A stretch of DNA of 64,000 nucleotides, from positions 22,143,501 to 22,207,500 of the forward strand of contig NC_135118.1 in NCBI RefSeq assembly GCF_050908995.1. Reading direction: 5' to 3'. Below the pieces are notes generated by a model. The model searched no databases and was not told the origin of the DNA. It worked only from the letters and a program-made list of their open reading frames with translations. The DNA is from Andrena cerasifolii. Lineage: Eukaryota > Arthropoda > Insecta > Hymenoptera > Andrenidae. A program made the translations under genes and the position numbers. Below are positions 1-13,100 of the stretch, piece after piece; position 1 is the first letter of the stretch, and every line of letters begins with the position of its first letter.

Positions 1-905
1 TGGGAAACCATCAGATCGTGTTGGACGCGTCGCGCTCTACGGCGACCTCTATAACTTGATTAAAACCGTATATTTTGTCACACAAAAATTCCAAAATACT
101 GTCCACTACATGCACATTTAAACCCCATATCAATGACTTTCCTACGAAGTATGAATATCTAACAAAAAATTCCAAAAAGTTGCATATTTTTTCCGAGCTT
201 CAAGGTGTTGTTCCCCCTTAAAAGATATTCCACTTAACAGGTTAAACATCATCATCAAATGTCTAGTATTTCGAAAATCGTTTCCAACAAAATTTGCTTA
301 CATGAACAAAATCTTCGTGCCAAATCTTGAAAAAAGATTTCGGGGAACCGATGAAGCAAAGATACACCCCCGAGTGGTTAAAAAAAAGCAAATAACAGGA
401 AAACAACAAAACCGAAACTAATAGGAAAAAGGCAAAATTTTCAAACGCAATACAATAAAATCTAAGACAATAAAATACAAAAGGAGCGCGATACGAGCCA
501 AACGATAAAAACGCTGTTAAGAACGAAGAAAATGGGAAGAAGGAGTAAACAAGGAAACGAACACAGAAAAACAGGGACATGGAATGATGGAACGAGATAA
601 GTCGCCGTGGAGCGTTAAGCGTCAGAGTTGTTGGTGGGTTGGTGCGCAATATCCATGCAGATAGCGATGCAAATCGGTTCGTGCATGATTAATACAATGT
701 GCCACAATGTTCCTGCATTATGCGACCGGCTGAACCGTGCCCTGAGCTTGGCATAATTATTGCCGCCCCTCCTCTGCGCCCGAGTCGTTTGCGTTTCTTT
801 GTCCGTCTGTTTGTCGCAGGGTGGGGGGCGAATTCGGTGCGCTCGACGAACGCGCCGGGGGGCCAACAGTTGTTTGGGAAGTGGAGGAGCAAAGATTCAA
901 CTTAC
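1..905. other. Intron 3' of visible exon 8 (incomplete)
   Basis: There is no phase-0 minus-strand exon with a convincing acceptor. Positions 700-890 are GC-rich and keep several overlapping open frames, but none has a good splice boundary or recognisable protein. Positions 360-600 are A-rich on the plus strand, giving a Phe-rich chance ORF on the minus strand. Confidence 0.5.
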
Positions 906-1120
906 CTGTGATCTGCAGTGCGTTGGCTCCGCCTGGCTGATTTGGACCAATGCAGGCGCGTGGGGGTAATAGTGCAGGGTGGTCACGAGGGGTGCATCTG
1001 GAACGAGGGTGCCTGTCATCGAGGTCACGGTCTGCAAGGCCTTCGTGGACTCCGTTGACGCTGCGGGATTTAGGATTTCCACGTTATCCGGGGTACCATT
1101 ATCGTTAGGGATCATTGAAT
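906..1120 (-). CDS. wge-like gene, visible exon 8 (last one in the window)
   Basis: The acceptor follows atatcaag and the donor gtaagt is at 905. The exon is 215 nt: it enters with two bases (phase 1) and leaves in phase 0, the first change of phase in the chain. The translation begins SMIPNDNGTPDNVEILNP, passes a Ser/Thr segment (TKALQTVTSMTGTL) and then a more hydrophobic part, TLHYYPHAPALVQISQ, ending HCRSQ. The acceptor pyrimidine tract is weak, so the exact 5' edge is the least certain of the series. The next exon should begin in phase 0 beyond position 1; I found none in 1-905. Confidence 0.8.
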
Positions 1121-4100
1121 CTTGATATGCACGGAATAATGCTTGTTTATCTCACTGCTCTCTGGTTACTATCAATCGCGCTTCGAGCTAGTTCGATAAT
1201 TATTACTTCGAGCTAATATTCTGTGGGGCATTGTTTTTATGTGAAGCTGTGAAATGAGTGTCCGTGTGACGAAATTGTCGTCGTAAAGGAAGTGTACGAG
1301 GTTTGGCTCACTGATTTGTCTAAAGTTGCGCGTAGACTTAGTTTATCCTATGCGAGAAAAGAATTTTAACTCCTTCCTTCTAACTCCTCCGAATTCATTT
1401 TGTAGTTTCCAGGAAAATATAATTTCTGTTAAGGATTATTAATATTGTTGCAATAAGAATATTATGCAATATCTCTTCAGGCATAGATTTAGTTTCATCT
1501 GTGAATATCAGTAAAAAATATCCTTATCCAGCGTGACAGGGGATCCGAAATTATTTGAAGATTTACAGACACCAGAAAACTTTGAAAAAAAAACACTCCT
1601 AAGATCCTGAGAATATATAATCAACCAAGTTACGAAATTCAAAGTGAACTAATTGTAAGTAATAAATTGTACGTGCCACTTCGATCAGTTCGAATTACCC
1701 CTGACGAGAATTTCTGCGCGGATGATTTCAATCGTCCTTTTTCGTGTATCAGAGACCCGATTGTAGAGATTCCCTACTGATTTATGAGAAAAAAAAGTTG
1801 AAAATACAGCACTCACTGATGATGGTCGTGGGACTGGTACCACAATCAGCCTCTATCTTGACGATGGGCAGAGTGCTCTGTTGCTTCCTTTTGCTCTCGG
1901 TGAGGACCAGCCTTGCACCGCCAATGTCACTCAGAAGCTGAAGAGACGGCGGCGGCGGTGGAAGTAGAAGAGGTGGCGGCGCGACGTGCCCATTATTGTG
2001 ATTCGAGTAATTTGGCCACACCACTGCCTGCTGCATTTGTTCTGTCGGTGGAAAATTGCAATTTTTCAAAGACAGCCCGGTGTATACTTACAACTATTAG
2101 TTTCGAATGTCGCGTGGACGAATATTTACGATATTTATGGACATCTACGGACATTCATGTGGACATTTCGTATTATCTGAACTTCTATATTTTTCGAGTA
2201 ATTATTTACAATAACGTTTTCTAGTTTGTCATTTAGCTAATGAAGCTGAAGCCACCTCCTTTTCAGATAACGAAACAGTTATTTGAATATACAAATGAAT
2301 GTGAATATTATTCTAATGAACTTGAATATCACATATTATCGTGTATTATATTTATCGATGTTTTTGAAGATCGAATTTGACGAAAACTAAACGTCACGCG
2401 CGCTATTCTAGGGGAATTTTCAGCAATTTTCGTATTGATTAAGTTTTACTGTATCGTGTGATTTTTAAGAGAGCAAACATACCTGCAGCATGAATGAGAA
2501 GAAGGTGGCCTGTCGTTGGATCTCTGACCAACTGCAGGCCACCTTGAAGACCCACACCCATCTGTGGGAAACCGACTGGTTCCATCGGCATCGCTGCAAC
2601 ATCATAAGAAACGATAAATCAGCACAGGAGAATTAAAATATTAGTGAGGCTCGTACTAAAACGTAATCATAAAGTAGGTAATGTTTTCATCTAGAATTCC
2701 AGTAGACACTCTAGGCACTCTAGTTCAAATTACCGATTAAAACACCCTGATTTCAAAATGCGTCTGTGATTTACGAAGAAAAGTCATTAACTAAAATTCT
2801 CCCTTATTTATTACTCAATAGAATCAAGTTATGCTGAACAGTTTACTCAACAGATATAAACACACATCTACTCCGTTTTCACTGTGATCTCTTAAAGCAC
2901 TTGTCTGAGCGACAATAATCCACAAAATTCATCCACAGGACTAAGCTAGTAAATCTTTTATCTTCCCCTTGTAATAAAGCTCTTAAAGATAAATATAACA
3001 GCAACAACATCCATCTTCCTCGCCCAACTGAATATTAAAAAATTCGTACGTCAGTCACGACAGAATTACAGGAACAACATTTCCATCCTCATCGATACCA
3101 TATTTCTCTGCAGCTTTAAATCATCCCCGGTGCATCCCCAGTTCCCAGAAATATGCTCCAGGAGACTCGACGAGCCTCCGCCGTTCCGAATTAAAAGCTA
3201 TTTTTTACCGAAGCGGCTAGAGAAGAATTTCCATGCCGGCGTCTCCTCAATCATGATCAAAGGATCGACAGGCAGGCGAAATAAATGCACGGGAAGAGGT
3301 GGAAATCGACAGTTCGAATGCAGCAACTCGTGAATGATTTAGGTAACACGAGAATTTACGGACAACACGGATATAGATCCTCGTTATTCGGCTAAATGTC
3401 ACTCGGTCACCGTGGTAGCACGGGCAGCCTTGGGGCACGGGGGATGATTCCACCCCGAAAACGCAACTGAACGTTTCGAAAGCGTTACGCAAAGGACATA
3501 CCTATGGGCGGTGGCATAGGTTCTTGGAATATTAACCCTCGTCAGGCGGCACAATTTTACAACGTTAACAGACGGCAGAGACGCAATTGCACCCTCACAT
3601 ATTTTATATGAATATTCTCACTGTCGGTATAATTTGTACGATAAATTGATAACATTTACACTCAACGAAAATTAATAAAAAAAAATTCCGAAATTTTCTT
3701 TTATAATGCAAATTATCTATTTTTTTTACTTTTTTATAATAAAATAACATCATTAAAAAAAAATCGCTTTATTTTTTTCCTGCATTATCTTCATAAAAAA
3801 ATAAATAGGGGCGCTATTGTGCCTATGCCGCTTTTATCGATGCAACCCTCAACTCGACCCCTTATCTCGGAAGGGGGTTGAGATATTTTTCTGAAATTTG
3901 GGGTGTATAATCCAGACCAAAAAATTAGAGGTTCCACGAGACTTCCAGCCCTCCCCGGCTTCTCGAAAAAAAGTTACCGCAATTTAAAAACGCACAAGTT
4001 ACAATTGTACCTATGCCGTCTGACGAGGGTTATTGGGAATTCGATTATTATTTATTGTGCGTGATATTTTAGCGTCACTTTGCTGGGTGAAAGTTTGTTC

Positions 4101-7100
4101 ATATTAGTGGTGGAATTTTATGATACAGTTATACGTGTACAGGGTGCGGCCGAAAGGGTGGTACAAGCGGGTAGAGGGTGATTTCTCATGCAAAAATAAT
4201 TTTTCATCCAAGGCTTTAACCTTCGATGAGCTTAACAACCATTTGGACTCTAAAGGAAGTTTCCTTGCAGCATTAACTACCACGGGATCCCCGACTTTAG
4301 AATTTTAATCGAACATCCAAATCCTACCACGATAATGCATTCACGGTTTTCCTCAACAGGACGTTCTAAAAAATAAAGGAAATATTCTTAACTCAAGAAA
4401 AAGACACGCAATAAATATCTCTCGAACGTTTTAGCCCCCCCAAAAATGGCACCGGTAAAGTTACCCCGATCCTCTTCGAGTTTCATCGACTATCTGTCAT
4501 GTAACGGAATAAATCACGCTGGTCGAAGAAAGTAAACCGGAAGTGCAGCGAAGCACACGTAATTTTCTTGATGGAAGTATTAATAGAATACCAGGTACGT
4601 TCGTTCGCCCGCGATTCGTGGATTTACATGGAGCCGCCGGTAATAATTCATGGAGTCGTTGAAAAGCAACGCCGGCCGCCTCGAAATCCCCGCACCGTTC
4701 GAATAAATAAGATCCACCGGGGGAAAGGGAGGGGTGTTTTGGAAAATATTTTCGGCGCCACACAATGGCAACGTATTGGGCCAGCAGGCCGACGAACGCG
4801 CGCGCGCGAAAGATTTCCCGCGGATTAACTAAATGACGGTCACGGGCGTGCAAATAAATATCCGATTAGCGGAATGATTTATTCGCACGCAGCAATCCAC
4901 CGGAGATTTAACCGGGGAAAAAACGAGCACGCCCGTTGTAACGATGCTAATTCGTGGAATTGAACGAAAGTCCGGGGGCTCGTGCAATAAATTCGCGGCG
5001 CAGTAAACAGGGACATTTTTCCTCTGTTAATTGCACGGTGTTCGCTTTTAAAACAGCGTTGCATGGAATTTCGAACGGCACGGCTATTAGAAGAAGAAAT
5101 AACTCAAGATTGTACGTAGTGTTTACAGTAAATACTGGGAAAGAGTGGGGCAAAATGTGAAATTAATGTAGGTTTGTAAATCAGCTTTGGGAAAATAAAA
5201 AGGAAATTTTTTTATTTATTATGCTTCTCATAGAGGGATTTCTCTTTGTTTCATACATGCTTTGTGAGTGACTTTTGTGCTGAAAACGGGACAGTATTCT
5301 AATTTCGAGTGGCGGAAATTATTCAAAGGCGGTGGTGTTAATAATTTAGAATTTGGATATTCAGGTTTTAATATAGTTTGCAAAATTTGGTCAGCTATGT
5401 TAATGACTTCTTTGGCACGAAACGTGACTGCAAGGTTGCGACTCATTGTTCGAATTTTCTAACGTTATATTTGAAGCTGTCGTACACTATCCCACACTTT
5501 GTGCTCTTATATCTTTCATCAGTTACGTATTATTAACTTCCAACGGTAACTTCTGTAATGGTTACACGAATAACTATTGTGAATCATTTTAAATATTGCA
5601 TGCACGGGCGTCCCCAGCGAGGGTGGGGAGTTGCCACCCCTAACTTGAGAAAAAATCGTTTATTTTTAAGAACTAATCTTTATTAAGTTCACACTAAAAA
5701 AAGTGAATATTTTTAAACTTCAATTTTAATTTTTAATTAAATTGACGCTATAAAGGGGGTTCAAACATGCAACCAATCGTCGCCTGTCAACTTGACCGTT
5801 TCTCAAAGTAAGCCCCTCCCCTGGAAAAAAGCAGGGCACAGTGCAATAAGGCCACATGCACAGAAATACCTCTTAGCGCAACGAAGACCTAATTACTAAC
5901 CACGCCAAGTCGCATATTGAAAAGAAATTGAATTAATACCGATAGTAAACAATCCACGAAACAATTCAACCCAAAGAAATCAACAGAAAATAATAGTACC
6001 CTTCCCCACAATCCACTACCCAAAATTTCGCTCAACTACGCATATTGGTATACCAAGCAACAGCGCGGTCCCCAGTGCGCATGCCCAGAAGACAAGTGGG
6101 CGGGACCGTCAGTTCCCGCCCCTGCACACAATTCCCACAGTGTTCTATACACCTGAGGATCTTCTCCTCGTTACTTCCAGTATCAACGCATCCCAGCATC
6201 ACTACTATAGAAACATCCCTGACCGCCCACACCAAAACTACCCCCGAAAGACTGGAAACTGCCAGGGAAGAGGTGAAAGTCACAGTTCCTAAGTTGCTTC
6301 GCCGTAGTTAAAGTAATCGACGGGAAGAGAGAGGAGAGAAAAAGAGGAAACCAGTCTCACCTGCAGCTGCAGCTGCAGCGGCGGCCGCCGCCGCGGGGTA
6401 CTGCCATAAGGTTGGCGGCCATGCGGCCGTGGCCGCGGCTGTGGCCGCGGTGGCCGCGCTCGCCGCGGCTCCGATGCTGCCCAGCGTGGAATTCAAGCTG
6501 GAATTTAGGCTGGAATTCAGGCTGGAGCCGAGGGCAGCGTTCAACGAGGGTGCCAAAGCTCCCGAGGGGATGGCGAGGTGGGCCGGACGATCCTCCCCTC
6601 CAGGTCCTCCGCAATGCACCAGGGTCGCACCGCCTACTGCCATGGCCGTGCTCGATCCTAAGAACAGACCCAATTCAAACACGTTTCTACTCCGGGCAGA
6701 GTATTGAATTCAGCTCGATGCGAGCCGATACCGCGGCTACGAGTCCGGTATCGAGCGGTCGACCAGATCGCAACCAACTTGGTTTTATTCGCTATCTCGC
6801 GGCAGGATCGAGAGCCTGCTTTCGAGTGTTGCGATGGATCTGGATGTTTGTTAGCTAGTGGAAGCTTGGGCGGGCTGTTGCCCTGCTTAGAGTAATTGGG
6901 GCCACTTCTCTGAATGAGTAGCTATGAGGGGTATCGTACTGTTTCGAAGACTACTACCTACGTAGGGTAATTTGGGTTCTGTGGTACCTTCTTGTAACAT
7001 GGAGGAGGAAACATATCGAACCCTTGCACGCTGGTTTTGATGAGACTCTGCAGATTTGCGGAATAGTGGAAAATATGTGACAGGTATTTATTGTTATTGC

Positions 7101-10100
7101 GAATCGTCCACGTCGAGAGGGTGAAAATAGCCTCTAAAATTAGCGGTCGGAAACATATTTTGTGGAATATCTCGAGTACTTAATAGACGTAGAACAATGT
7201 TTTTTAAAGTGTGATTTTTTTTAAAAAGGAATCCAGTTTTCTCCTTAGTTTTTAGAAAATTTCATCTGTCTCATCAAAATCGACGTGTGGGAGTTCAATA
7301 CGATCCCTTGTCAGGTTGTTTCGGTTGAGGATTCCATGTTTGACATTGTGCTCCTTTACCTCCACGAATGTGCAATGTGCAGTGATCTGCAGTGCAGTCT
7401 TAGGCTATTTAAGAACATGATCCTCCAATTATTCTCAGGATTGTAATTCTGGGTAAATAAGTTAGCGTTGATTTATTTGTTAGAATGATTGCGAGTCTCG
7501 GTTGGCCATCAGCAAAGCATGAAACAAAGTGAATCGTACCCAGCAAACTTCACTTAAGGGGACATTCTGGTCTGGACCCCCAAAAATAGGTGATCTTTAG
7601 GAATTAATTAAAGGAAAACTACTATATATAATTTAATGGGACTTTTTGCATTGTATTAAGGATGTCTTAGATTATCGATATATATTTTTTGTTTTATAAT
7701 TAATCATTGCAGACGGCACTGGGGAGTCGTTAAAGTCAAGGCGTCAAAAAATTGATCCAAATCGGTGGGACCTGTATCTCCAAAAGTTATTATCCGATTC
7801 GACTGAAACTTTTTCTATTTTGAAGAATATACTTCTGGCTAGGGGATATACCAGAAAAAAATTATAAAAAATTGAAAATTTATAATTTTCTAAGGCGTTG
7901 AAAGGATGAAAACTATAGGGAAGAAGTGATTTCAAACTTCATGTGTCGTTGCTTTCTAAAAAAATGTCATTCTTGTATTTTTTCTGGTTCCCCCCCCCCT
8001 AGCCAGAAGTATATTCTTCAAATTAAAAAAAGTTTCAGTCAAATCGGATAATAACTTTTGGAGATACAGGTCCCACCGTTTTGAGAACTATGTTTCGAGA
8101 AAAACGCGTTTAAAGTTTTACGTGGGCGCCGAGTGGCCGGTTGTTTGTTTCCCATACATTTGCCGCTACTCAAATGCCTATAACTTCGGGAATTTTACGA
8201 ATTTCAACAAATCCTTTTAAACACGTATTTCTAAAAGGTTGAACATTCGAAAAATGAAATAAAAAAAAATATCGATATTTAGACCTCCCCTTAAGTCAAT
8301 AATCCTATAGAACAGATCTAAATCATATTACCTACGTTTCCTCCAATCCCCATTCTCTGCAACTCCAACGTTGCGTCGGAATTTTCTGAAATTCCAGCGT
8401 CAAATGATTCGCTGGAAACCGCAAACATTCCTCACTATAAACGCGACACCTAAATGCTCGTCGTTAACATGGATCTTCATCAACGATCCGCAGGATTTAC
8501 TAATTTCATGGCGAACTATTTTCCCTGGGTGCGCAGGGTGAATCATTAATAAAGGCGAATAATGACGATTAGGGGAGCGATGAGGATAAATAGCGTGTTT
8601 TCTCTGACATGCCGTCCCCTATTTTCATCCCCCACGCGCGTTGCCATTTTATCTGGCTCGTAACAATGGAGCGGTGCGCGCCGTGGGTATCTACTTACAC
8701 AGCGACGGAATACTGTGCCGGGGATACTATTTCAACCTCGTATGACAAGGAACAAGTGACGGGTGGACGAAGATTCCTGTCTTCCTGTGTCAGACATAAC
8801 AGCCGTCTTCATCGCCATCTACCCCCGCCTGCCGCTATGATTCATACCCGTATACAGAGTCATAGGAGCACTGCTTTCCACGATCTGATCTGGTATGCCA
8901 CATGTTTACTAAGAGTGTTTCTACAGTCTGCAAGCTTCGGCTACTTAATGATACTAGGGCTGGGACTATTTGTCGAATTTTTCGGTATTCGAATATTCGA
9001 ATACTTCGGTTGCTCAATTATTTGGCGAATATAATTCGGATATCCAAGTATTCGAATACTATTCGAATATTTAAGTATTCGAATAGTGATGTATTCGAAT
9101 AGTATTCGAATATTTAAGTATTCGAATAGTATGGTGTGAATTATAAATCAAGTTCATTAGGTTCATTTGTCAATTTTTATCGGATTCACTTGAAACTTTC
9201 AGGGCATATTCGTAATAAAATTATCTTCAGTTATAAAATTAACGGAGCTGCGTTAATTTCAGGTTTCACCTTTGCTTTCTACAGAAAATTTTAACTACTG
9301 CCACTGAACATCGTTTACCATTTCAACTCGTCAATTATCTATGGCGAGTCGTTTTCAACTGGAACGGTGGTGGCGAGGGTGTTAAGCGCGTTTTCCTCGA
9401 AAAGTTTCTCCGTTTATAAAAGATCTCCACCCGGCTGATAATACGAGCGCGCGTGAATTCACGACTCAAGCGAAACATTATTCGCGAGAATCCAGCGGGC
9501 AACCCCTTTCCAGCCTCCATTCTCTGCTTACCGATCCGTATCGCGGCTCAGCTCACGCGAGAAAGTATCGATATTCATCGCAACGATTGAATATCGCCGG
9601 ATGGGGAGCGCAACTCCAGTCGATCCCCATAGAAACACCGGGCCGGTGGATAATAACGACAGAGCGATCTAGTCGCTGAAGAAGACGAGACAAGAAGGAC
9701 TGGAGGCAGATGGGAGCGACGATTGCAAGCTCCGGTAGGCAGTTTTTCTCTACGATTCACCGATCAGCGATTCGTGCTCGCGTGTGCACGTACTTCCACG
9801 TATAGAAACAATGGTGGAGTTACGAAGTGCACAGGGGGATGGATGGGTATCGATCGATTTTCAACCTTCGATTTAGATGTGTTCGTTGAATCAAATTCGT
9901 TGGCATTTTTCTCTGCTGAAACGTATCATTGATAACGTAGTTGTGGTTGCGCGATATTAAATACGATACAAAATTATTTTGTCGGGAGCGAAAGGTTTTT
10001 CAAAGGGAAAAGACATTCTTCAAATTCAGGCGTCGAAATCAAAATAGACCTGAACGAAGGTAGAATTGAATGTCTATTTTTCTCGTTGCTTTTTGTAGTG

Positions 10101-13100
10101 CTATCAGAAATCATTATTTCCGCGAATTTCCACTGTGGCACCGGACGTGTTAAATCTAAAGCTTAAGAAGAATCCTTCAAATTGATCTGAGAAATAAAAA
10201 ATGCGTACTCTAATGATTCGATATTATGTATTCAGTTTGAAAGATCTTGCTTCAAGTTACAGTTACAGTTTACTGGCTGAACAACTGAGGAAAGGAGAAC
10301 CCACCAGCAGGCACATTAAAATGACGAAACAAAGAAAAGGAGTTGATCCACCGACCAGAGGACGAATACCCTTACTTACACGAACGGTTAATGAATTTAT
10401 TCTGGCCGGCACAAGGTACGCGACACACGTACAGCTTATATCAGAATCTTCATTCTTTAAGCTTCTGAAGTTTCCTTTTTACAGGTTTATCGCGACTTCC
10501 GTGTCGTTTTGTACGTCACGTTGCAGGGAGCACCTTGTATATTACCAGCCCCACACATGTGTAACCTATCTCCTTGAATCATGCACCTGCCGTAAGAATA
10601 GCCACTTCTGCGCTCCTCGTACGATATGGAAGAGAAATTTTTCATGCAACCGGGTATTCGCGCGTCTGCATGATCTCATTCACGCGACATGCAGTTTCAA
10701 CATGTTGACTTGCCAGGGGTGTGTTGATAACGTCGCGTGTGTACCAAATATGGTACACTTAACATAAAAATAAAGTTTATGTAAATAATTAGTATAAAGA
10801 TACAATGATGTAATTAGTAATTAGTTTAGTAAGTTTGTTTTTAGTTGAATAATAAGTTAAAGGAACTCGGCAAATTAAAAATATTCACCTGTTTAACAAA
10901 AACATGTCTTTTTGTTTTATAATTTAAAGTCTGCTCTACTCAATGAATTATTTAAATGGCTGCAGTATTTTGATTGTACGAAGGTAGCATAATAATTTGT
11001 CGTTTTATTGAAGGCTTCTATGAACGATTTGATGAAATATTTACTGTCTCTGATTTAAATTGTTAATTTAAATTCTAAGTAAAAATGCTTAGATTTTTGT
11101 ATGGGACGAGAAGACCCTATAGAATTTTATAATTTATTTTTAATTGTAGTTGCACACAAGTTGCATTTTCAAAGATAACCTATCAAATATCTCCAAAACT
11201 ATTTGTCCGATTGAGTTCAAACTTGGCACGCATATTCTTAATGGTATTATCTACGATGTAGAATATCAGTTTTTCCATCCTATACCCCATTCGTATATAA
11301 TTAATGGTTTAAATTCGTTTTTTCATGTGAAAAACGTATAATTTTTTTACTTTGCTCTCATTTGTGCAATAATTTTTTTTTCTCAAATCCCTATGCTGCA
11401 TCGTAGGTATTTTATTAAGGAACACGAAAATCATCGGGTTTTTGATTTCAGACGAGCATGTTCGTTATAATTTGTTAGGTTAGTCACGCGTGCAAGGGCG
11501 GACGAGCTTCGCGGGAGAATAAATAACTCGGTCATTTTTTAATATTTTTGCACAGTATTTATACAATATATGCACTAATACATGCTCTACCCATAAGAAG
11601 AAAATAAATAATTTTCAACCTCATAGTATCAGTAAAAAAAATTCGTCTAGTTTAGTGCTGTTTCGAGCGCCTCAGGGTGGCGTAACCCCTTAAAGGACAC
11701 GAGTGACAATGCATCTATAATATGCAACGCGAAATACAAGAACCCTCTGAGGATGAAACTGGTTTAATTAATATGCAGAGGAGAGCGCGTACTACCATTC
11801 GATAAAAAGATCAATCTCTTCTGGTGTATTTATTTCACGTCGTACAGAACGCATTCAATTCGATTTCCAATTCAAACGCAGGCCCGGAAGATGGATGCTT
11901 TAATGAATTTCATTTCAACCAAAAACTGCATATCTCTCGGTGCTGTTACCGCGACACAGGCATAGAGCTCTTTCAATTTACCGGGGAAACTGCGATGCGC
12001 GAATCGCAGCGTTTCATATTATTAACTGCGTAAAAAAGAAGAGGTGCCGAAGGAAGCAGTAGCTCGCAACTTCTCCACCGTGAAATTCGATAATTCGTAA
12101 ACGTATTTTGCAGGTTTTTCCGACCATTCCCGCCCCCCTCCTGGCTAAGCTACTTCATCGTGCTCCGTTCAATAAACAGGGAAAAGATGGGAGAGGACGC
12201 ATTTATTTGGAAAAATACATTTCAAAAACGCTCTCCAACGATGAATCCCGCTTTCGAGCGGTGATGGATTAATTCGTTTACCAGCAACGCTTTAAATCCG
12301 ATTTTCCGCTTCGCCGTGCGATAAATCGAAGGCCCGTGAATTTTCGTTTCTCCGGGCGATCAGTGGGTCACAGTTAACGAAATGAAATGAAAGCGTGCAG
12401 GGAACAACATTTGGTACACCGGCAGATTTTTCAGTAAAACTTAGGATGTGATTCCTAGAGAACTTTCAGGACTGTTTACTTTGTCTTAAGAATTCGAACA
12501 ATTTAAAGTTTCGTTATCCTCGGAACGGGACCAAAGTACGGGGCACGGTGGACAAATCTTTTCCGTCAGAAGTGATCGCTGGAATTGTAGAGCATGTCGG
12601 AGTATGTAAGAAACGATTTTTTTTCTGCGGAAAAACACTCCGAGGGGGTGAAATCAGCCCCTAAATTTTCAGCGATTTTTCGTTTTTTTCGAGTATAACT
12701 TTGTAACGGTGCGAGGTAGAAGAAAACCGTAAATGGACAAAATGTTCAGTGTTTGATGCCGTATAACGCGCTGCGAAAGAAATGTTTGTACGTCCAACAA
12801 TTTATAAATAAATTAAAATTTTCGTTATTTTACATATAATTTCTAACCGCGAGGGTTGGGGACGATCTTTTTCCGTGTAAAAGTTATAATTCGCAATGGT
12901 TTACTAAAATGTGAAAGGAAAAAATTTTGGTGCATTTGTTTATTTGTTTACAAAAATTTTCCGCCTTTGTCCGTATTACTACCATCTGCCACTTGACAAT
13001 CGAGGATTTCTTTTTATTTATAAATTGTTGGACGTACAAACATTTCTTTTGCAGCGCGTTATACGGCATCCAACATTGAACATTTTGTCCATTTACGGTT

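Larger units (their letters stand above)
2594..6360 (-). other. Intron between visible exons 5 and 6
   Basis: It holds a TA-flanked MITE at 3535-4030, a possible 21-nt microexon next to it, and a dispersed repeat at about 5607-5846. The remainder, including GC-richer stretches near 4600-4820 and 6045-6260, shows no supportable gene. Confidence 0.7.

Noticed and set aside
1..45. Possible phase-0 exon after visible exon 8
   Set aside because: Both possible acceptors give a stop codon within a few codons in phase 0, and the pyrimidine tract is poor.
10201..10767. 188-codon plus-strand ORF
   Set aside because: No recognisable domain, mixed composition, Cys-rich without pattern, and it runs up to the NUMT edge; likely chance.
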